Assembly (NCBI GenBank): GCA_025331125.1
Contig: JAOALB010000127.1
Span: 95,688 to 159,687, forward strand
Direction of reading: 5' to 3'
DNA from: Mycogone perniciosa
Taxonomy: Eukaryota > Ascomycota > Sordariomycetes > Hypocreales > Hypocreaceae
Length of the DNA: 64,000 bases
A program made the translations under genes and the position numbers. Shown here in pieces: positions 33,458 through 44,326 of the stretch. Positions within the stretch are counted from its first letter, which is position 1; each line of letters begins with the position of its first letter. The notes under the pieces are model-generated. The model made no database searches. It had not been told where the DNA came from and saw only the letters and a program-made list of their open reading frames with translations.

Positions 33458-35584
33458 ATGGCATTGCTTCTCATCGGTATCGGCGCTTTGGTCGCCTACA
33501 ATATTTTCTGGTATTTCTCTAATTTGCGCTTCAACATCAACGAAGCCAAGAGGAGCGGGCTGCCCTACATTGTGACCCGTATGTTTCCCTCGCTTGCCTT
33601 TGTCATTCTCTTTGTCTCTGTCTATCCATGTATATTTGCTATGCTAACATGATACTCCGACCTATCCAGCTTGTTCGCCTTTTTGGCTTCCGTGGCAGAT
33701 AACACACAAAATATGGCTTCCCATCATCAAGTGTCTCCCTAAATCATGGTGGGACGGTTGGCTTGGGTATGGCAAAACCTCACTCTCCAAAGGCCGCCTC
33801 GTGCGCCGAGCCATAACACCGCTGACAACTCACCTTCTTCTTGTAGGGTTATGACCCCCGGCTTCGTGTATCAAACTCGACACGAGTGGTTCGCCCGCAT
33901 TGGCGAAACCTTCATCATCGTCTCCCCGGGCCAATTGCTTATGATGACAGACAACGCCGAAACGATCCGCAACATCACCCTGAGGCGAGAGCAGTTTCCC
34001 AAGTGGACCGAGACATACAGCATCCTGCGCCAGTTTGGCGAGAATGTGCTGACCACCGAAGGCCCCATCTGGCGCATGCATCGCAAAGTCACGTCGGCCA
34101 CGTTTAACGAGAGGAACGCGGCTTTGGTCTTTCACGAGGCCATCCGCCAGACTCAGGGCATGTTGCGCATGTGGACAGGTCCCACGGGGGCCACCAAGAA
34201 GGAACCCCTTGTCTCGCTTCAACATGATACCATGAGGTTGGCTCTGAACATCATTGGCTACGTTGGCTTTGGCATGCGTTTGCTGTGGCCCGGTGAGACG
34301 GTTGCCCCTGGGACAGATCCTAAGCTGGTGAAGTATGGCTCGCTCCAGCCTTCAGACGGACACAAGATGAGCTTTGCGGATACTATGGAGATCCTCCTGG
34401 ATAATATTCTGCTTCTGTTGTTGGTTCCCAAGTGGATCTTGAGTATGTCGTTTGGTCCCCCCTCCCCTTCACTCAACATCAGAGCTGGGCTAATGTCGAG
34501 ATTCGCAGGACTGTTGCCAAACAAGACGGCCCAGCAGGCGGCCATCTCATACAATGAATACATCAAATACATGGACGAACTGCTAGACGAAAAGATCGAG
34601 GATGCACAGAGAGGAGACCACGTAGAGGGCATGGATCTTATGGGAGAACTTACAAAAGCCAGCTTCGGAAAACGAAACCAGGGGCCCGTCTTGAGCCGCG
34701 AAGAGATTATCGGAAACGCCTTTATCATGTTCGTGGCTGGGCACGAGACGACCGCCAACGCGATTCATTTCACGCTTATTGAACTTGCCACCAACCCCGA
34801 TGCGCAGCGCAAGCTCCAAAAGGATATTGACGAACTCCTGGGAGACTCGGACCCGAGCACGTGGGACTACGATACGCTGGTGAATCCGATGACTGCGGGT
34901 ATGATTGGCGCGTGCATGTACGAAACGCTGCGACTGATTCCCGCCGTGACTGAGATCCCCAAGAAGGTGTCGCCGGTCAATGATGAGAGCTTCGTCATGG
35001 ATGGAGTCAAGTACGTCGTGCCCAAGAAGACGGGCATCACACTGGTGACGGTGTCGGCTCACGTCAACCCACGGTACTGGCCAACACGACCAAGCAAGAT
35101 CCAGCTCGGCAAGTCCAACATCCTCGACTACATCCCCGAGCGATGGTTCCAGACCATGGAAAAGACACCCAGCAAAGGAGGCGAAGACGTAGCCGGCGCA
35201 GACTCAGAAGACTTTGGCGGCTTCCAGGGCGAGGACACGAACTCACAGCTCTTCAAGCCAGAGCGCGGCGCCTACATCCCCTTCAGTTACGGCGCGCGAG
35301 CCTGTCTGGGACGCCGAATCGCAGTGGTGGAGATCATTGCGGCGTTGGCAGTGATTTTCAGAAGCTACAGCATCGAGCTGGCCGTGGACGAGTGGGCGTC
35401 TCAGGAGCAGGTTAACCGGATGAACAGGGAGCAGAGGGCGCGGGTTTACAAGATGGCACAGGATAAGAGCCGGAGGACCATTGATCAAGCAACGACGAGG
35501 CTGACGTTGAAGCTGCATGGCCATCATGTGCCGATACGGGTGGTGAAGAGGGGAGAGGAGCAGTTTGTGGACTGGGCGGATTAA
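33458..35584 (+). CDS. Cytochrome P450 monooxygenase
   Basis: Proposed exons: 33458-33578, 33670-33766, 33847-34442 and 34509-35584, giving 629 residues. An N-terminal membrane anchor (MALLLIGIGALVAYNIFWYF) places it on the ER. P450 motifs are complete: I-helix AGHETTA, K-helix ETLR in YETLRLIPAV, PERW in DYIPERWFQ and the haem loop FSYGARACLGRR with the thiolate Cys at about 537. A long insert (about 35 residues, GGEDVAGADSEDFGGFQGED) lies between PERW and the haem loop, one reason it is longer than the usual 500-550. The segment 34443-34508 (GTATGT ... GCTAATG ... TTCGCAG) is read as an intron though it is in frame and stop-free. No biosynthetic cluster partners are adjacent. The substrate is unknown. 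Confidence 0.9.
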
Positions 35585-36115
35585 GAACATTATGAAGAAG
35601 TTGACGAACCTGGTTTCTCACGTTGATATTGGCTAGAAAAAGGGTTGTTCAATTGGATTGGATCTGACATCGTGCACGCGCCACAATCGCTGCGAACATT
35701 TCCTTGACATTTTGTGATACTAGCCACATACGAAGTACTACTACCCCTCCACGAAGTAGCTCTCGTTATCAAATACTGCACCTTTTGCCCCTCATGCATG
35801 ACAGATACGACACGCCTCATCAGCCACATACAGCCCCATACTGGCCAGGGTCTGGGTTAAGCCCAAAGAAGACAACATAAACAAGACAACAAGAGCTCGC
35901 CTTCTTTTCCCGCAAAAGCCCAGACGCAAAAGCCCCCCCCCAGCAACCACCACTTCATCCCACCATTGTCATCATCACCACTTCTTGTTATCGCGATACG
36001 ATACGTATCTTCTGTCGCAGAATCCATTTTTGGTCCAAATTTTCTTATTTAAATCGGAATCGCCTACGGATACTGATTGGAGTACGTCTGAGTTTGCGAC
36101 GTGAGAAAGGCTGCC
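35585..36115. other. Intergenic region, P450 / HeH-like membrane protein
   Basis: This 531-bp stretch contains an ACGAAGTACTACTACCCCTCCACGAAGTAG-like pair of motifs near 35730-35758. A C-run lies at 35934-35941, and a possible promoter with ATTTAAATCGG lies at about 36047-36057. No gene was found. Confidence 0.4.
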
Positions 36116-37520
36116 ATGTCCACCACCACCGCATCAAACAGCTGGTTGCGCGCCCAGCGCAAGAGCGATCTCGTTGAGTTGGCCGACAGCGTTGGCCTGA
36201 AGAAGTATGTCGGCGTCTTATTCTCCCTCTCGCTCTCGCTCTCGCTCTTGCTTTTGGTGCACGTTTGAGCTGTTGCCTTGTTCCCGCCTCTCTGTTGCGG
36301 CTCTTGCGTCATCTGTTTGCTGCGCTTTGTTTGCGAAGATGCGCCGCCCCCCTGCGCCAGTCGCGTGGGCGCGCGCGCAACGACATCAGCACTGAGCAGT
36401 AACAGCGCAGTCCCCCAGAGCTGTTACCAACACGCGCGCCGTTCGCGAGCGGTTACTACGAATGAGCGCTAACATGTGGCGTCTTTGTGCGCGCGCGCAA
36501 CAGCTTCGAGAGCTTCAAGAAGACAGAACTTGAGGTCGCGCTAGATGAGTTCATTGCCGAGCACAGCAGCCGCTTCGCCAACCGCCCCGACCTGACAGGC
36601 TACTTTAACAGCCGCTCCAAGGCGCTGGGCTCCCCTATCAAGAGGGAGACCAGGGAGACTGTCAAGGACGAGGTTGACAGGGGCTTGAAGGTCACGAAGC
36701 GGAGAGCTACCAAGGCCGCTGAGGAACTTGCGTCCACGTAGGTCTTTGACTTTGCGCATGCCGACGACGAGGTTTATGGTTCTAACGCGCCTTTCTCAGA
36801 GATAGCGATGACGCCCGCGCTTCGTCCACTGCCCTCATCCAGACCCCGGGCCGTAGCTTGTCCCAGGTCGCCGCTCGCATCCCGCTGCCCGCGACCCCAG
36901 CCGATGTAGCCCTCGCCGTCGACCGGTCCGCCATCGCCGTGCGCAAGCGCGTCCACTCCATCTACCAGGAAAGCGGCATTACCGAGGCTTCCAACGCCAC
37001 GCGCGAGACCCTCAGCACCGTCACCAGCATCCTCTTCTGCGTCTCCGCCTTTGAGCTGTTCTACATCCGCCCAGAGATCCTGGGGAACCGCTATGCCTTC
37101 ACCATCCCTGCCATCAGCTACCTGGGAACCTCGGATTTCCCCATCTACCTGCCCGATATGTTCTTGCTCTTGACTTCTGGCTTCTGGTCGCCTGCCCTGA
37201 CTTGGGTTTTGACCAGCTTTGTCCTGCCTAGCTTGTCTGGCTACTTCTTCAACCTGAGCGCTAACAGCAGCTCTCACGGACCGAGGACGCGCTCCAAGGC
37301 TCACATGCAAGAAACGATTGTCGATCCCTTATCATTCAGCATCACCAAGGCGCTGATTTCGTACGTCGTCTACGCCCAGGGTGCTACCTTTGGCGGTCTT
37401 CTGTCTGAAACCTCCATCACGCGCCTCAATAACGCCGTATATGGCGGCTACAAGGGCGTCCTGGTCGGAACCGCCATCACGGGCTTGGTCAGCATTTACG
37501 ATGCCGTATTGAGGAAATGA
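36116..37520 (+). CDS. Fungal HeH/SAP-like domain protein with C-terminal membrane segments
   Basis: Exons: 36116-36204, 36504-36737 and 36800-37520, giving 347 residues. The N-terminal 45 residues (SDLVELADSVGLKNFESF, then KKTELEVALDEFI) look like a helix-extension-helix SAP/LEM-type fold. A basic charged linker (GLKVTKRRATKAAEEL) follows. From about residue 185 on there are several hydrophobic helices: STVTSILFCVSAFELFYI, YLPDMFLLLTSGFWSPAL, WVLTSFVLPSLSGYFF, ALISYVVYAQGATFGGLL and GVLVGTAITGLVSIYDAVL. A nucleic-acid-type N-terminus on a multi-pass membrane protein suggests the nuclear envelope, like Src1/Heh1, but this is inference. I do not recognise a named orthologue. The first intron is long (299 nt), with CTCTCG repeats and alternating CG tracts. 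Confidence 0.75.
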
Positions 37521-38710
37521 ACGCCAGAGTGATAATGGCCGGGGCTTCCGGCTCTCATGCTCACACATGCAGTGCTGCACCCCGCTCCAACCAAGGCCAA
37601 GGGCGGGACATCCGTCCACCAAAAGAGTGATGGGAAAGGTTTTATTATCGTTACGCTTTTTGATACCATCGAATTAATCGTGCCACACACGCGCGCGCAA
37701 TCACACACATATTTGCCGCCCAAACCCCCGCACGTTTCTTTTCCAGGGGATTCCTCATTCGAAAGGCGGCGTTCCGGGTGTTGACGGCGTTGGTGTGGCT
37801 TTCGATACCATTACCTCTTTCTTGGTTCGTTTTTTTTTAAATGAAACCCTTCCTCTTGGGACACCAGACATTCGGAGAAACCTCACTCCCTCGGACGAGG
37901 TGAAGTTGTTTCGAAAGCATTAGCTCCCTTTTTGGATTGCTGATTATTTGGGGGGGGCCATGTTCATACTTATTCGGGAGACGCTGCTTTTTTTTTATTC
38001 CCCCGGACTTGATGCTTTTTGGACAGAGAGCGGAGCTTGTTTTGTTTTTTGTTCCATGTTTTTATTATTTCCCACGTACTTGCTTCTCGTGCTGTGAGAA
38101 AGGAAAGGTGCGGCTTTGGTTTCTGGTTCTGGGTATGGCTTGGGAGGTGGACGGGGAGTGAAAGGGAGTAGCGGGAAAAGGGGGATCTGTTGGACAAACA
38201 CATGCGGGATAGCATTTGGTTGGGAAAGGGGGAATCGGACCGGACGGGTTGGTGTTGGGTACTTTTTGTGGATGCGTAGAGAGAGCCATGAGTGAATGAG
38301 TCGATAAAACATGCCACATACCTGAACTGTTCTCTTCTCAATTATTGAGATGGATACGATGCGATACGCAAGGACATAATGTCCGAAATTATGTTTGACT
38401 TGTCATCTATATCTATACGGAGTAGTACATGAGTCTTGTCTTGGATGGCGTTGAGCCTGACTTGCAATTCGTAATTGAGCCCCTTCCCCCCAATCCATTC
38501 ATCACGCCCTGCGAGGCAAACAAGATCAAATCCTTCCCGCCCAGTTCCCGACATAGAAAGGGGGAAAAAAGAAGAAAAAAGAAAAAAGGAGAGAAAGAAG
38601 TCATGGCCCCTAAACTATATATAAGTTGAAGATGTAACACCGGTCCTCTAATGCGTCAAGTGGTATATGTATGTAAAAGCAATTCGCTCGTCTCGTCTCC
38701 TGCGTCGTGG
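37521..38710. other. Convergent intergenic region, HeH-like / DUF3405
   Basis: About 1.2 kb between convergent stops. It has several T-runs, for example near 37829 and 37990. A purine-rich tract (GGGGGAAAAAAGAAGAAAAA) begins at about 38560 and continues to 38600. One motif, TACGGAGTAGTAC, lies near 38416. No gene was found. Confidence 0.45.
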
Positions 38711-41089
38711 TTATTTTTCACTCGGATTCTCAAACTTGATCGGATGCACTAGCATGCTTCGTAAGCACAGCCTGCCGCCGCTCGTTGAGCTCTCTTCCTC
38801 TTTTTTACCACCCCTGAGTTTGCCCTCGCCAGGCCTGCCGCCATTTCGTCCTCTGCCGTCCATCTGAGCATAACCCAACCACCGGCGCCACAGCAGCCCC
38901 GCAAACTCGCTGTTATAGTACCAGCTCGTTCCTTTGTGGTTGTGCTCGTTGAGCTGGTCAAATGGGCTGCCTTTGCCCGAGGTCGAATGGTCCTGTCCGC
39001 CATTGAAAGCCGCGTCTGCTGCGCTGCCTATAGGGTCCCATGCGCGGTCGAGGAAGACGGGATGCGGAGCATACACACCCTTGAAGCCGTGATGCAGGGC
39101 CACGGTGGGTGGGAACATCTCAGAAAACATGGTGCGATGATTCCGCCAAACCTCCTCATGCATGGCGGCCAACAGTCGGCGGCTCAAACGGGACGCCGTG
39201 ATGATGGCGCAGCGTCGAGGAGGTCCTGGGTTTTTGGTATAGCCTGTCGCATCGTCGTGAAAGACCCATCCTGAGCCCTCTACATCAAACAGCGGATTGA
39301 GGGTGATGATATCGGCCGGCTCACCAACGCCACATTGTGAGCGATCAGCCCCTGTACTGCAAGAGTCGGGAAGCACAGACTCGCCGCGTTGTTCAGGTCG
39401 GAGTATTTTCTTGCCCTCAAATTGCACAGGCCCAAAGATCTTGGGTTTGCCCGATTTGACCGTTTGCTTCTCAACGAAAGTTGAAAAGTCCTCCCAAGAC
39501 CCATGATGATCAGGGATATAGTAACGTGTGTTCCGCTCCCAAAGCAGTGACCGTGGTTGTTGGTCCGCCCAGTAACCAATCTGGTTGAAAAACTCGTACC
39601 AATTACCCAGGTATCGCATATCCATTTCCCAGTTCCAAATGTGCTCATACTCCGGGTGCTGCAGGGAGAAAATCTGGAGGGGCATATGAGCACTGCGATA
39701 TACACCATGCAGGTCGGTACGGCTGGGGTTGGCAATGGGATCATCAAATTTGCCGGGATAGAAGAGTTTCATCTGGGCCTCGCTCCACAGCGTAACCAGT
39801 CCATGGAACTCAGACGGCACATTCTCGTCGAGAAGTTTCTGCACTGTCGCGCTATCGGCCCAGATTGGCATGTTGTCGTCCTTGACGTGAAGCAGGAAAT
39901 GCAGGGTGTACTCGCTACCGGACTTGAGAGACAACTCGGTAATCATCGCCCTGAAATTGATTATAACAAGTTGGGTCCACTTGAAGCCGGTGTAAAGGCG
40001 GACGACCACGGCGATGCGACCTTTCTTGCCCTTGGATGGGTTGAGCTTTCCGGTTTCTGGGTCGGCCTCCACAAAACGATGCCTGTTCGCTGTGAAACAT
40101 CGGGCCTGAGCATCACTCCAATCGATTTTGGCATAGCTGATATGGCCCGTCTTGGCCCAGACCTCATCACTCCCGGAATTCTCGGTGTCCATGCCCATTC
40201 CCGATCCGCCCTCCGACATTTTATATCCCAAGCCATAGGGCCCATATCGGCCAAAGCGGTCGAAGCAGACGTCGTCGCGAATTCCGAGGAGATCATAGGA
40301 GCCCATGGCTGGGTTTGGTATATGCTGTGGCACACCATCGTAGGCATATATGCTGGGAGCGGGAATCTTGTTGTTACGGTCAAGGTAGCATGTGCGGATG
40401 TTCTCGTCAGAGGTGTTGTATGGATTGTACGGTCGAGGCTTTGGGACGTTGTATTTGAGCGGAGGTGGAGGAAGAGGGGCGCTGAACTTGGGGTTTGGAT
40501 ACTCGGGGACATGGTCAGACTTGTTCACCAGCGTCTTCAGGCCGTTGAAATAACCATCGAGACTGCGAAGACAGTGTTAGTGATAGGGATAAGTTGCTGG
40601 AGGGAGAACCAACTGTGGAAAACGAAGCCATGGCATCTTCTTCAAGTCGTCTTTCCACCTCTCCTCCTCGTCCTCGACCACATTCCCCTCCTTTGCCTTT
40701 TCTACCTTCGACTCTGGTTTCTGCTTTTGCGATTCTCCATCCGCAATCACCGAGACTGTACTAATCTCCCCGGCCTCGTTCTCCTTGGACTGTGGAACCA
40801 AAACGGGAGTTGATGTCGACGTTTGCTTGTCGAGCCGGGAGGGAGCGACGCCGAGAACTGCGGCATGGCCGGGTCTGAATATTAAAAGGGACAAAAGCGC
40901 CAGGCCCACTATAGTCCAGAACACGATCCTCCGATAAAGACAATGACCAAACAATGACCAAAATCTGAAGCGCCGTTTCCTCGGCTCATAATCGGTATAT
41001 GGTAATAAAGGCGAGTGGTGTTTTGAAGAGACATTGGAGCTAGAGCGGCTGCTCAAGCTCAAGCTCAAGAATGAAGTTTTGCGCTCCAT
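38711..41089 (-). CDS. DUF3405 family type II membrane protein, probable Golgi glycan enzyme
   Basis: Exons: 40614-41089 and 38711-40562, giving 775 residues. A basic N-terminus precedes one membrane anchor at about 54-71 (RRIVFWTIVGLALLSLLIF), giving type II topology. A Lys/Glu-rich stem follows, then a large lumenal domain with RYGPYGLGYKMSEGG, IDWSDAQARCFTANRHRF, HFLLHVKDDN and WEMDMRYLGNWYEFF. I recognise this as the fungal DUF3405 family, whose biochemical activity is not established. The fold and the DDN and DMR motifs suggest a glycosyltransferase-like enzyme (inference). The 51-nt intron at 40563-40613 uses an unusual GTTGGT donor, but phase and the joined sequence RFPHLDGYFNGLKTL support it. 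Confidence 0.8.
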
Positions 41090-41963
41090 CGCAGATGGAG
41101 CGTTTGTGATGCGATGAGCATCTGCCTCGCAATGGGTTGAAGTAGGCGCGCAAGTACGTCGTCCTAGACTCGAGGTGGCGCTTTGCTTTTCTCACGACAA
41201 TGAATGAAACGACGGAATACTTCGTCAGGGGGGATTCTAGGATATCGGAGAGAAGAGAAATGGAAAAGAAAACGAATGGAAGGCCGGCGCGTGCAACACA
41301 AGGACGGCGACCGTCGTCTCAGAAGGAAGGGAGAGAGAGAGAGAGAGACGCTTCTTGAAGAGGGAACGGATAGGATTGAAGAAGGAAAGAAAAAGAGGTA
41401 TGAAGATTGAGAATAAAGCCAAAAAGGCGGAGATGAAGGAGGATGAAAAAAAATACCCGTTGTAGAAAAGTGAGGAAGAGGAAGTAGTGGTAGTAGCAGG
41501 AAGTGGAACGGGAAGTTCCCTACCCAAATGTTCCCTATTATGCGGTCCTTGCGACTGTGACTGCGATTGACAGATCAACAGGAGCACGAAATAATAATAC
41601 GACTATTAGATGAATGCCAAAAGAGCCATCAACCGAGAAGCGGCACTTGTGCCTGCAAACCGGGGGCTCCTATTATTTCAAGCCCTACGGAGCAGTACCT
41701 AGCATTACTATACTCGTACATTCCTGCTTGAGGAAACGGGCAATCTGACAATATCCCGAGATAATGGCAAGATAGGTCATGGCTGCCAGCCGCTTTGCCC
41801 AATGTGTACTCCGTACGGAGCATAAACGGAGCAAATACGAGTACTACTTCGTACATACATACATACTATTTATTATAACGGAATAGAGAACTGCTACTAA
41901 TACAACCTGTATCTCCGGCTAGCCCCCATGGGTATGCATATGAATACACACGAGTAGTGCTTC

Positions 41964-41994
<31 letters not shown>
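41964..41994. repeat. (GTA)n trinucleotide tract
   Basis: About ten perfect GTA units. The tract is flanked on both sides by CGAGTAGT and TACGAGTA relatives of the dispersed motif, so it may have arisen from that element by slippage. Confidence 0.9.
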
Positions 41995-42434
41995 AGTAGT
42001 AGCTCTATCCACATTTACGAGTATTCATATACGAGTAGATACGAAGTACCTAGTAGCAACTACTACTAGTATTGTTAATGCGTTGCGTTCATTACGAGTA
42101 ATCAGTTCCACTTCTGGGTTGCCGCCCTGCTCTGATGCTTGTTGGATATGCCCTATGGGGATCGACAGGATCTTCAGTCCCCTATTCTCCCTCTTATTCC
42201 AGACGTCTGGCATTGTCTGTCTACGAGTACTGCAGATCAGACTCCGTACTTGAGGTAGGTACGGAGTACCTAAGGCACGAGTACTCGTAGACATCGTTTG
42301 CATCCATCATCAACGACTCAAGCGTCTGTCATTCTGGCCAATCCCGTCAACCAGAGCCCCGGGCGCTGCGGGACCCCTGCGGATCCTAGCGCTAGCCTGT
42401 GCTGATGGTTTCTCCTATCCCTGAAAAGTGGGAT

Positions 42435-42468
42435 TGTGATTGATTGATGGATTGATTGATTGATTGAC
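42435..42468. repeat. (ATTG)n tetranucleotide tract
   Basis: A run of GATT/ATTG units, TGATTGATTGATGGATTGAT followed by further GATT units, with one interruption. Confidence 0.85.
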
Positions 42469-42599
42469 ATAAAGAGACATCAAGGTCCAGGACAAGCCTC
42501 CCATCCAAGACTACTATGACGAAGAAGACGAAGAGGAAAAGAAGGGAAATTTGAAGAAAAATTGGTTCAGGCTGGTTCAAAGTCCAATTGGTTTTTTCT

Positions 42600-43065
42600 T
42601 CGGCAACGTCGGCAGAGGCGTTTCCCATGTACGAAGTACGAGGAGTAATACCTCGCCACGGAGTAGTGCGCGTGCGAAGTACCTGGTAGGTACTACGAGT
42701 GCTACCTGGTAGGAGTGCTCCGTAGCACTCGGGAAATGTGGCCACAGTGGCTCACAGCGTCCCGTCGCATGAAACGTGGGCCGGCGACAGTGCTGTCTTC
42801 TGGAAAACACGCCCCAGGACGCCAAGACTTGCTCTTTTAGGCCTGTACGAAGTAGGCAGCCTTTCAAAACTTGGGCATCTGCAGCTGTTTGTATGTACCT
42901 GGTACCTGAAGTATTTACCGATAGTACGAAGTCTAAAAGTAGCAGTAGTACGGAGTACTGCTAAGATAGATAGCACCACTAATAGCTAGTAGTAGTACAA
43001 TAGTACGGAGTATGGTGGTGGTATAATAATACTCTGTATTAATATGTTGGGTTCGTACTCCGTAT
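42600..43065. repeat. Dense cluster of TACGGAGTAC / TACGAAGTAC / TACCTGGTAGG motifs
   Basis: At 42628-42735 the sequence alternates GTACGAAGTAC, CACGGAGTAG, GCGAAGTACCTGGTAGG, TACTACGAGTGCTACCTGGTAGG and GTGCTCCGTAGCAC. More copies follow at 42846-42855, 42899-42915, 42925-42960, 42985-43015 and 43050-43062. The TACCTGGTAGG segment occurs twice within 35 nt. Confidence 0.8.
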
Positions 43066-44326
43066 TCCTCGCCTCATTTCTACTATTAAGGTGAAATCCG
43101 TCGCTGCGGGCACCTTTATGTATGTCTTCATCTCGGCGTAATTGCGTCGCCAGGGTCCCCTATTCTGCCCCATTGTTACCTTGTGGATTCAAAACGTCTG
43201 CCCCATCGTAATCCCTTGGCATCTATGTACCTGGAACAGCGATGGATTCCAAAACATGCAACGAGTTTGACTGACATATCTCCGAAACTGCTGCCCTTCC
43301 TATCGTATCACGTCAGTTATTCTTTAGTATTGTGTGTGGCTTGCACTGTTTGCCCCCCGAAACCGCCCACGCGTGATGCCGCCTTTTTGGTCGGCGCATG
43401 CACTTGTCAATGCCAAAAATAGAAACTGAATCTTACGAGTATTGCCAAGATATATAGTAAATCTGTCAACCGTCAGGGTAGCGAGTAGCGAGCGGTGCTG
43501 CGAGTACGAGTACATAGTAATACTATCGGTTGGGCAAATATACGAAGTCGAAGAAACGTGCATGATTCTCATTTCCTTATCGCTAGTGCCTCCAGGGTTG
43601 CTTCCTGTGGACGGACACTCCGTATTCCCCGGCATATCGACTCGGAAGAGGATAGTCTCTACGGAGTACGGTCCATAGTCAGCAGCTGAACATGATAATC
43701 CTTTACATTCCATACATACATCCATCCCCTTGGCTTGGCAATCGGGTTTCGGCATGGTGTCTTCCGTACTTTTCAGCCGACGCCGATTGTGGAATCAAGA
43801 TTCGAACAGGCATAGTCAATGGTAGTTTAAGACTATGTGCATAGCCAATAGCCGTGTTTCTGTCTCATTTAAGAGTAATATAGGCACCTTTAATACGGAG
43901 TAGGGCGTCGAGAGATTCCGTGACATGCTAACCTGGACCACCGTCACTTCGCCCGACATCAATTGTTTTCACCACAGCAGGTGTATACATGAGGTTTACC
44001 ACATCACCACGCAGCGTTTATTATATATCTCAACACTCTGTTTGTCGTTACTACCACTCCTCCAACCATCTCAAGATCACAAGTCCTGCCATGACAAATA
44101 TCCAATACACATTGTAAAAGATGACGGAGCCATACGTACTCCGTAGCCGAATTCGTCCAGTCCCGTGAACCTAGAATAGGAAATGACGTAACGGCAGTTG
44201 AGTCTTCCCAAATGCTGGATCCTGACTGAGACACTATTCCACCTTTCACAACGAGACATTGTGTATCTTCCTGTAACACATCATCCACAATTTTCCAATC
44301 CCAATTTCATTACTAATAGAGCCTCA

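Larger units (their letters stand above)
41090..44326. other. Repeat-rich intergenic region between DUF3405 and MFS genes
   Basis: About 3.2 kb without a supportable gene, and the densest field of TAC(GGAG/GAAG/GAG)TAC motifs in the window, especially 41800-42070 and 42225-43070. It also holds a (GA)n tract at 41331-41349, a (GTA)n tract at 41964-41994 and (ATTG)n at 42435-42468. The left 500 bp is the DUF3405 promoter and leader. Small ORFs (up to 143 codons) have no domain. Confidence 0.6.

Noticed and set aside
33746..33846. P450 start at 33746
   Set aside because: That ATG lies across a predicted intron border; the ATG at 33458 gives a membrane anchor and all phases then match.
39557..40813. 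418-codon ORF opposite the DUF3405 gene
   Set aside because: It overlaps the conserved coding exon in antisense, crosses its intron and shows no domain; the minus gene explains the sequence.
43780..43830. Box-B-like GTTCGAATC on the minus strand, possible tRNA
   Set aside because: The flanking bases do not form a T-arm stem and no A box or acceptor stem is present at the right distance.
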